From contig OU612065.1 of assembly GCA_914767715.1 (NCBI GenBank), positions 12,214,001 through 12,278,000 on the forward strand: a DNA stretch of 64,000 bases, read 5' to 3'. The notes beneath the pieces were generated by a model. It ran no database searches, was not told the origin of the DNA, and worked only from the letters and a program-made list of their open reading frames with translations. Of the stretch, positions 50,359 to 64,000 are shown in pieces. How positions within the stretch are numbered: the first letter of the stretch is position 1; each line of letters starts with the position of its first letter. The translations under genes and the position numbers were made by a program. The DNA comes from Membranipora membranacea (taxonomy: Eukaryota; Bryozoa; Gymnolaemata; Cheilostomatida; Membraniporidae).

Positions 50359-50508
50359 ATTCAAAGTTGCACTGCTTACGTTCCACCTCTGAATATTTAC
50401 CACACAAAATGGCCTCTTTGTTGCGACAACACCTGTCGGTAATGTTCGGCAGTTTACGGGAGTATCAATGTGCACAAACTTATTGTAACAACAAGATATT
50501 TTCTGCAT
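50359..50508 (-). CDS. Possible first coding exon of the RS-domain gene
   Basis: A 50-codon frame starts at a Met with A at -3 (50508) and ends in phase 0 at a GTAAGT donor at 50358. An alternative GTAAGC donor 21 bases upstream (exon low end 50380) is also in phase 0. Either splice would join the 48024 exon in frame. The encoded peptide is Cys-containing and has no similarity I recognise. RNA evidence is absent, so this remains a guess. Intergenic or intronic DNA on both sides shows nothing else coding. Confidence 0.25.
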
Positions 50509-52169
50509 ATTGCACCTTCAGCCTAGAATGTGAAGAGAAGTTGAATTCGTGACTGCAAGCAGATTGATTGTCAGAGGAAAGATTGGCAGAGTTTCCCTGT
50601 CTTCACCAATAAGTTGGCTTGTTGAGGAGGTAGGTTGGTTTCAAATTTTTCTTGTCCCTAATACAACAATAAAATATAAACAAATAAACCAAGGAGTAGT
50701 TTAAATAGTAGGCCTGTCCATTATGATTATAATTTTATAATAATAATTCCTAAAACTTACTCTTACTTAACTTACATATTATTTATTAGTTAGGAGTAAG
50801 AATCATTACTTAACCTACTACTGCCTACCAACCTGCTGCTCCAGTCCTGGTTTGTTGTTGTCTCAGCTAGAACATTATACTGGCTTGGATGCTTGACTTC
50901 TTAATCTTGGTGTAGTAAGTTAATAGTAGTAGTAAGTAGGTAGGTAGTACTAGTAGGCCTAATGACTTATTAATAGTAAATATAACAGTAGTACATAAGT
51001 TGTGGTATTAGTGTACCCACACGTTACTTTACTCCTTGGATAGATGATCATATTGTTGAGTCGTCAGAATCTTCCACACGCTGTGATGTTTTCTTACAAA
51101 TTGACCCCTCTGGTGTCTGGAAGAATGTATGTGTAGCGTCTGAATTGATATTATTAATAGTTTTTACAGTAAGATTGTTTGTGTTCGGTTTTCCCTTCAT
51201 TGTGAGAGTCACCATATCTTTTCTTCTTGAGTGTCGCCTAGGGGTTTGAGATGTATGTCTACCTTGCTCCTTCGTTGGCTTGGTAAGCTGACGCTATGTT
51301 TCATAGGTTATTCCCTGGGAAAATAACAGGACTGAAAACAACCAAAACAGGAATAGTCATTGTCTATTAGTTAGAATCTGAACTGCAGATGCCATTAGCC
51401 TGCATAAACAACTCCCATAATCGTGGGACAATGGAACAAAAATTGCCACTAGAACTGGACACAGTTTCTGAATTGAAAAGTTGTTTTCTGCGTTCAAAAT
51501 ATCATACTAACTGGATTAAGGTATTGTTGTTTACCTATGCTCCCTGTATGACCATAAACTAAGGCTGCCCATTGTCTAACCTACTAAGAAGACAGGTAAT
51601 TTGTTAAGCGTTATTATTTATTGACAATTATACGCCATGATACAGGCAATAATAGCATGACTGTCCTATTAGCACATGTAGCAATGACATTTTAAAATCA
51701 AGTGTTGAAATTTAAATTATAACCCTTCTTCATTTTTTCAGGCAGTTGAAAGAATATTGGGTTTAAGGGAGTTGAGACTAGTTGCACATAGCATTATAAC
51801 TATAAGCGAGGTTTGTTTATATATATTCCCATAATCCCAATTTTTTTTGCCTACAGGCCTATGCATGGGCTAAAGCGTGTTCATACACAGTGTAAAACCT
51901 GTACCTATTAGTAAATTTGTAATACTCTATCCAATGATCTAACATGTTTCCAGACTTTCTAATTTTGTCACTGTATAGCTTGATAACTGTGATATCTCAT
52001 TTGAGTTCCCAAATAGACACATTAGGAATATCATAATTGTAATGTTATCGGCAACCGAAATTCTTGAAGTTTAATGAAAAGAGTTTGAATTAAAGAAATG
52101 ATGCCAGTTTACTGTGGCATGTCATTATTCTCATTTTCTATTCTTCTGATGTTCTTGTACAGATCACTA
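50509..52169. other. Intergenic region between divergent RS-protein and RSBN1 genes
   Basis: About 1.7 kb, rich in AT and in TAGTA/TTACT-type low-complexity runs between 50700 and 51010. It should include both promoters and an upstream untranslated exon of the RSBN1 gene, whose start codon lies seven bases after an acceptor. No coding exon was recognised. Confidence 0.5.
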
Positions 52170-55100
52170 ATGGTTTGGGATACATCAAGAGAAGAACCTG
52201 GTGGCACCTTTGATAAAGGAACAGCAAAAGAAGCTAAGGTGGATAAACCAGATGTCGATACGGAGCAGCAAAACTTGAGGACTGATGCTAAGTCAAGTCA
52301 TCCATTAGTGAATAGGAATGCAAACGTGTCAGATTATGTTAAAAATAACGGTCATGTGGCACAGGATCTCAAGCCAAGCAAAAACGGAGACTCTGTGAAA
52401 CACACGCCCAGGGAGAATGGCAATGGGAAGGAAAAGGCTAAAGAACGTAAACATCATAAAGAGAAAAAGCATAAGAAGCATTCTGATGAGCGCAAGCATA
52501 AATCACACAAGGATCACAAGCACCATAAGCATCACAAAAAGTCGGAACAGATTTTAGACAAAAAGGTTGTATCCCCTCAGATCTCAAAATCACAAGTTGG
52601 CCTCGGTGATACAGATTCATCAAAATCGACGGTGACTCTTCCTGCTGTTGAGAAAAGGATTTCTGAGTTAGAACATCCATTTGTCAATGGTGATAGACCA
52701 GTCCATCCATCCACTACACAATCAGAGTCAGCAACTGTTTCTGACACCGCTACAAATAATAATGTAGCTTCCTTAAGGCGTGTGTTAACAGCACCTGCAG
52801 AGATCCTCAACAATAAAAAGGTCACCAACGAGTCATCCGATGAAGCATGTACCTCATCATTACCCTGCCTTCAGTCAAACAATCAAAGCACTGTGGATGG
52901 CCTCTCAGGTGCGAAAGACTCTGCAAAATGTGTTACAGCAAAATCTGTCCCCTTGCTAAATCCTCCACTGCATATTGGCACTAACAATGTTGAACTGGTA
53001 AATACTTCAGGGGAAGCCCAAAGTGCTCAACAACTAGTGGCTGAGGTGTCATCAGGTGAACTTGTTGAGCAAGCTCAAACTCAGGGACGGTTGGACGAAA
53101 AGGATAAATGTAAGAAAGTACAACCCATCACCATCAAGCTCAACTCGGACTCAGCATCGTCTTGCGTTGTAAGCAAGGACGGTAAGCATGAGAAGGGTTA
53201 GTTGAGTCCTTCGAACTTTGTGATGTTATTAGCGTATTCTGTTCTCAGTGGGGTTCCTCCAGTTTGTGTCGCTGGATGATTTCTATTTCCATGTCTGTTT
53301 CAACCTTGATTTATGCTCTGTGCAGTGAAAACTAAGCTCACAATGAGCTGGGAACTTTTATTCCATTCAATCGATCTACAGCCCGTATAATTTCCTTATG
53401 ATTCTAATCACACTCAAATAGGTCCCAATAACAAAAAAATTGCGAAATTTGGATTCAAGCTAATATCTTTGATTATTGTGGTTTTGATTTGTTGGGATAT
53501 GAATGCAATTTTTGACCACAATATTTCGGTGATACTAATAGAGTTTGATGGTATGGAGCCATAAATTCTGTGTTAATTTCCCTCAATTTTAAAAGTTTCA
53601 GAGTTAGCTTCACATGGATGTCTAATCTCTGTTTTTGTACGCCGTTAACCCATGCTTTGTGTTAGCAGATATGAAACGTAAGGTGGACACTGAAGATGAT
53701 GCAAAACCAGCTAAGAAACCAAGGAAGGATAAGGACCAATCTCATCACAAACACAAGAGTAAGGATAAACGGAAAGAGAAACATAGAGACAAAGATGAAA
53801 AGCGTCACAAAGAATCAAAATCTCAAATGGAATCGCCAGAAAAAGTTTCTCCTGTTACCGAAACTGACACCAAACTGAGTAAACAAGATGGACCAGTGAA
53901 ACCCTCAGATGAAAGAGAAACTACACATTTTGTAAAAGAGCACTCTGTCAATGGCAATGGAGCAAAAACAAAAGCTATAACAGACAATCTAAAATTAGAC
54001 AAGCCCAGTGACTGTATCAAGCTGAAAATAGAAAAAAACACTCCCAAAAAGTTTCATATATCAAACTTTACTCTTGGGTCTTCAGAGAAGAAAGATAAGT
54101 CTCTCAAAAAGAAACATAAGGAAAAGGATAAGGAACGCAAGGATAAATCTACAAAAAAGCCATGTTCATCTAAAGAGTCTCACTCAGGAAAAATGATCTC
54201 AACCCTATATGGTAATCAATCATTAGAACTAAAACATTCTGTACCCGAAGAACAAAAGCGTAGCAAGCCACCGGTGAAGCTGGAGAGAAAAATATCTCGT
54301 CAGAAATCTGAGGCTGAAGAAATGCTTTATCATGCTGTGCTCAAATCGAAACAGAAAAAGGATTTGATGAATGAGCCCTACATGCCAGAATACCACGAGG
54401 TAAAGCGTTATATTTCAAAGGACATCACAGGCGAGTTTCAGCAGCTGTTGCACATCGAAGTGCATCCAAACGGAGGAGGCTTAGTACTTCACAGCTACCA
54501 AGATGAGGTCGATGAACTTCCCAGTGACAAACAAAAGGATTTTGTGAATGAGTACATGCGGCTCGCTTTTCTAGAAGATGATCAACAGTCCGCTTATTTC
54601 ATCATGGCGATCATCCACGACTCGGCCAAACCATTGCCTGATCTTCTTGACTATTTAGCCGAGAAACATCCCTCCATGGTGACAAAGATGGGCACTCTCG
54701 GAAAGTCTGACATAGAAACAATGCATATGAGTGATGTGAAGGATAAAATATATAACAGCTATTGTTGTGGTACATACAGAGCAGGTCCGCTCCTCCAACT
54801 CAGTCTTGTCGGACTTGCACAAGAAGAGGTATATATATATATATATATACATTATTTTGTACAGTAAGCTGTTTGTAAGATTTGATTAAAATTTGAAGCG
54901 GCAATATAGTAGTACTAGGCAATAGGTATCTTCCAGCGGGCCTACTCTTGAACTGACTCTTATACCAAACTACCAATCAACTTTGAGCCAAACTCATTAT
55001 CATGCCTATCAACCAAAACTGTTACATTTCCTTGCTTGGCTAGGACTAATGTTAGCATGTTGTGCAGGTTTAAGTCTAACTTGTTATTTGCGGACCTACT

Positions 55101-57470
55101 GTGATTTCAGGTTGGTGGGTATCTAGAGGATCTACTTGACATTCTGGAATCAAATCTTTTCCTACGAGTGTCAATGCCATGGGGTGTGACGTCAATAGCC
55201 AATGGCATGGCGAGACACCAGAGCAATGATGGGCCTATATTGTGGATCAGGCCTGGCGAACAGGTTGTACCAACTGCTGATCTACCCAAGTCTCCTTATA
55301 AGCGACAGAAAACGTGAGTAATTACCAGTATTTTTTCTTTGTAGTAGTTTGTGCTCATTAATCATGGCAAGATAAACTCATTTAGTTTGTTAACCCAAAA
55401 CTGTGACCATTACATTATACATTGTGATTCAAATGGTTGCTGATTTACATTCAATATTATTGGAAAAGCGTGAGGCATGCTTGCATCATAAAGTTGTTGC
55501 AGGTACTGTTATTGTACACCTACAGTGTAATAACTGCCTAGTAAGCAGTGGTCAATACTAAAATGCTCAAGCAAGGGAGTTTGTTTACTGTTACCATGTT
55601 ACCGTGAAACATCATTGAATACTTGAACAGCTTCTTGCTGCATTATACAGTTAATACCCTTGCCAATGCCAGTAAGATGTCAATTAATTTTTTCCATTTT
55701 CAGAACATTTGTTGATTTGTATGCTATTGAACAGCATGCCCTCACGCATACCAACGGGTAATAGTCGCAATACCTGGAATGTGACTCAGGCACCAAATTT
55801 TATTGTTAATTACATGAATTATTAATATTATTACCTATTGTAGTTCAGGTTATTGTTTGACTTGAGTTTCCTTGTATAAAGTTAATTCTTGTGGTTAAAT
55901 CCCTGATTGTATTTTTCCGTATTCAGATCAAGAGGAGCTAATGAGTTGAAGAATCTGCAGCTTTTTGTACCTCGCTCCTCCGAGCCAAGAGAGACGTTTG
56001 TTGAAGACAGGACAAAGTGTCATGCTGACCACATAGGTCAAGGTTTTGACAGACAAACTACTGCAGCTGTCGCCATTCTCAAGGCTGTCCACTGCGGGCA
56101 GAAGTAAGTTAATAAGATTTCATAAGTGAGCAAACTCACGGCTTTTAGTCCACAAAATACCCTTACTATGATAATATGTACACATTGCAAACTTAAATGG
56201 AGATTGTGTCAAGTGTGTGGTTGTTTGCTGAGTATTTCTTGTGTTTTATTTCTTTATGTGTCCTCAATTGTAGATCATTTGGAAATAGAGTCGTGAAGGA
56301 TGTAATAGCCTTTAGTGCAGACAGTTTTATAGACGTGGTCAATAAATTACAGCTAGATCTCCATGAGCCACCAGTATCACAGGTAAGCAAATGCTGATAC
56401 GTTCATGTAATCAAAGAAACAGAAAGTACTATCTAGAGGTGTAAGAATTATTTAGTCATCAATACATCATATTATGCACCTGATAGGGATCAAATCATTA
56501 CCTGTAAAGAGACTCACACATGAATATACAGCTGTTGGTCCTGTGTGATAAATTAATTGTCGGTCTGCCTGTGTGGGCTACCCTTCACATTCCTGTATCA
56601 AGACTTTTGAAGATTTTGAGCTCTACAATCGTGTTGTCTTACAGCTGATGATGCTCAAATGCCCTGGTTTGGCAAATCAAAATAATCAATTTCTATTCAG
56701 ATTATATTGAGTTGTGATAATCATTACTTGCTCTTCTGCGCAATTGAACTACCGCTATCAACCCAAGCATTTGGAGTTATCTTTCCATAATAATCAACTG
56801 TGTTTTCACACTGTTGTCTTACTATTGGCGACTTATAAATAAAGAAATTTGCAAGAAATTGACAAGGGCTGTGCAGCACAGATTCTAGATTATCAAACAT
56901 TGTACTGGTACTTCAGAATCCTGAAAACATAGGGTATTTCTAGGCGATCGTAATTCAAAGGTCAATGAATTGTTATGTTTGTTTCAGTGTGTGAGCTGGA
57001 TCGAGGATGCAAAGTTAAATCAGCTGAGACGAGAAGGGGTAAAGTACGCCCATATCACCCTCAAAGATAATGACATATATTTCATACCCCGTAATGTTGT
57101 ACATCAGTTCCGCACCACATCTGCCGTAACTAGCATAGCTTGGCACCTCAGGGTCAAGGAGTACCATCCTGATATACTGGCTCAGGTAAAAGCAACTGAA
57201 AAAGCTCAAGCAGCTGCTCGAAGCAGCAGTGAGGTGGCTCAAGTTAATGGTGGTGAGAGTGACCAGGAGGTGTCTGGGGCTGGGCCCATGACAAACGGCC
57301 ACTCATCAGCTGATAAAACAACTCATGGCCACTCATCAACCGAGAAAGCAACCCATGGACATTCATCAACCGAGAAAGCAGCTCATGGGCACTCATCAAC
57401 TGAGAAAACAACTCATGCACATTCATCAGCTGAGAAGACAACTCATAACAATAATGTCGATAATGTATGA
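52170..57470 (+). CDS. RSBN1/KDM9-type JmjC-like lysine demethylase, complete
   Basis: Nuclear protein of the round spermatid basic protein 1 family. Members, including worm DPY-21, are Fe(II)/2-oxoglutarate enzymes reported to demethylate H4K20me2. Exons: 52170-53181, 53669-54828, 55111-55313, 55704-55757, 55927-56103, 56274-56382, 56988-57470; phases agree, giving about 1065 residues, longer than human RSBN1 (802). The N-terminal half is basic and disordered, with runs of His/Lys ([20 protein letters not shown]) that resemble nuclear targeting signals. The catalytic half begins near [22 protein letters not shown]. Metal ligands are likely H842 and D844 in CHADH, and H944 in NVVHQF. The frame extends upstream to 52098, but that extra hydrophobic peptide is a translated pyrimidine tract ending in TACAG, so I place the start at 52170. 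A TA microsatellite sits in the donor after exon 2. The C-terminus carries a decapeptide repeat. Confidence 0.9.
54829..54850 (+). repeat. (TA)n microsatellite forming a splice donor
   Basis: The RSBN1 second-exon donor reads GT followed directly by about ten AT units. The exon ends in GAG at 54828 and resumes in phase at 55111. Confidence 0.8.
57300..57449 (+). repeat. Five-copy 30-bp coding tandem repeat at the RSBN1 C-terminus
   Basis: Five tandem units of ten codons with consensus [10 protein letters not shown] occupy this stretch; unit 1 has ADK for TEK and unit 5 ends in N. Differences are mostly synonymous or conservative, so the array has been read as protein. It lies between the catalytic domain and the stop codon. 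Confidence 0.9.
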
Positions 57471-58827
57471 CTGTTGTTTTATCTCAAGTCTTTCACTGAA
57501 GGCTTCATGTTTGTATATAATTTTATCTCAAGTTGGATGCCTGTTATACTGGCTGGTTCATGGTATATTGATAATTAGTGTCTGCACGAGTTGTGAATAC
57601 TTGTTGGGCTCCGGTGATATTTGTAGTTAGGATTTCGTTGTAAATGTTATAAATACAATAAGATTATTTATTTTTGCAATTTTTCTACTTGTGTTTCGTC
57701 CCATGTTTGGGTCTAAGTTTCCTGTCATCAACTCACCCACTGTTGGGCATGTTAATATTATGTCATATTTAAGCCAAACTTCAGATAAGTTAGTTGATCC
57801 TATTGCTACAAGTACTACTACAGTGCAACATTTTACACAGCATATGGATATGCGTGTAAAATGTACTGTACTTTCTTAGTAGGGATGCTTTTGACTACAT
57901 AACCTATCTCTATGTACATGTATAAGTTTCTTATGACTTCTTCTTGTTCTCCAATCCTTATTAAAACTATCCCACAATAACATGCAAAATAATATTTATG
58001 GTATATAGGAGCCGGTACAGGTGTACAGCCACTGTAATAATTATACTTGGGGATTGTGTCCATTTCAACTATGAAATACAATGTATATACATGCACATGT
58101 AATTGTTTCGCAACCCTTTCCAACCATATTGTACAAGGAAGCCTTTTGAGGTTTTATGTTGCTTATCTTGTTGGCGTAAAATTGTGCCTGTGCAAGTAAA
58201 ATGATCTAGTTGATTTATTAAGTTTTGAAGTATAAAGTACTCACCAACAATTCATTCATACTAATCCATTAAAAATTGCATTATCTTGACTTTAATTAAT
58301 CATATTACACTTAAAATGGGGTTTATAAATAATGAGATTGTATGCAAAATAGGATTAACTCGACCATCAGAGATGTACATAGTAAAGAGGAAATCATTGA
58401 GGAACTGATAAGTTTGGCAACAAAATGTCAGTGAGTAATTTATGGAAAAAAAAATTAACGGTTACATGCACTTGCACTACTATCTTGGCACTTTTATTGT
58501 ATCGATCTCACCAAATTCACAGCCAGCACACAACAGTCCATTCTACTATTCTGTTACATAGTTTGCTGAGGGTAGTTGTTTTATAATACCTGAGAGTGTG
58601 GCTCTCATTATACCAAAGAGAAAAAAGTACCATCAGTCAATTAGTGGTAATCAAGACAAGACAACGATAGAACATTTATAGCTAATTTGTCACCAAGTGT
58701 TGGATTAGGTAGCAAAGATACAGAATAGGCTTATTTTATTCTTCTCCTGAGTTGACGGCTTTCATTCGATCAAAGAGTTACTGGAGTGAAAATATACTAA
58801 TTGCCACATATATCCCAGCTTTGACTT
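57471..58827. other. Intergenic, convergent 3' ends of RSBN1 and DRP1 genes
   Basis: About 1.36 kb holding both 3' untranslated regions. Frames at 57691-57879 and 57833-58123 are unsupported. One likely polyadenylation signal for the dynamin gene is listed separately. Confidence 0.5.
58735..58740 (-). promoter_or_regulatory. Probable polyadenylation signal of the DRP1 gene
   Basis: TTTATT on the plus strand reads AATAAA on the minus strand, about 88 bases after the dynamin stop codon. Confidence 0.4.
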
Positions 58828-63696
<4,869 letters not shown>

Positions 63697-64000
63697 CTAG
63701 AAAGATACAGGAGGACACAATGATGTTACATATAAACTTGGGTGGATAGTATAATTTAAGTTAGCAAGGGCACATTTCTAATTGTTCAACGTTCATAATT
63801 GTTTTGTATGAATTATTAATGCTGGAACTTGTTTGCACCAGTTATTTATATTATACCGTCAATTACATAATATATTGACATTATGGCCATATATTCCGCC
63901 CTGGAATTAATATGCTGTAGAGAATTGCCTAGTTCAGACTGGTCAGCAAACCATTATTTATCATGAGGTTTTGAAAAAAACTTAAAGAGGCCTTCTGAGG
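63697..64000 (-). other. Intron of the DRP1 gene running off the window
   Basis: The acceptor CTAG at 63697-63700 opens the first visible dynamin exon; the rest to the window edge is intronic and shows no exon. Confidence 0.7.

Noticed and set aside
52098-52169. Upstream Met extending the RSBN1 frame by 24 residues
   Set aside because: The extra peptide is a hydrophobic translation of a pyrimidine-rich tract that ends in a good acceptor (TACAG), so it is intron.

Overview
The window is nuclear DNA from a multicellular animal. Every recognisable gene is split by GT-AG introns, the DNA is AT-rich, and the proteins are animal types: a TspanC8 tetraspanin, an adiponectin-receptor-like PAQR protein, an RSBN1/KDM9-type demethylase and a DRP1-type dynamin. 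I see nothing vertebrate-specific. The moderate introns and wide gene spacing fit an invertebrate, possibly a non-bilaterian such as a sponge or cnidarian, but the sequence alone does not settle this. All exon chains were assembled by hand from splice signals, codon phase and recalled family similarity.

Layout, left to right. (1) 1360-5137 minus: complete eight-exon tetraspanin. (2) 5138-16431: gene-poor 11 kb. (3) 16432-19059 plus: C2H2 zinc-finger protein with a ZAD-like N-terminal cysteine domain. (4) 19988-27276 minus: complete twelve-exon glucose-6-phosphate dehydrogenase, with a LINE fragment in one intron. (5) 31347-35890 plus: complete seven-exon AdipoR/PAQR receptor, with a foldback element in one intron. 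(6) 37799-48024 minus: large RS-rich and Gln-rich nuclear protein, family not recognised; its first coding exon may be at 50359-50508. (7) 52170-57470 plus: RSBN1-type JmjC protein with HxD...H ligands and a C-terminal decapeptide repeat. (8) 58828-63696 minus: DRP1/DNM1L dynamin, which runs off the right edge so that the P-loop is missing.

The genes are not functionally linked. They form divergent pairs (tetraspanin/zinc finger, G6PD/AdipoR, RS protein/RSBN1) and convergent pairs (zinc finger/G6PD, AdipoR/RS protein, RSBN1/DRP1).

The most unusual signal is a scatter of very short, nearly perfect palindromes (about 21 to 90 bp) in introns and intergenic DNA, most flanked by exact short direct repeats that look like target-site duplications. 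They sort by terminal sequence and duplication length: CATAG...CTATG ends with 8-bp duplications (four copies, plus a tandem double insertion), CAAGG/CAGGG ends with 7-bp duplications, and a mixed set with 9-10-bp duplications. They look like several families of extremely reduced inverted-repeat DNA elements.
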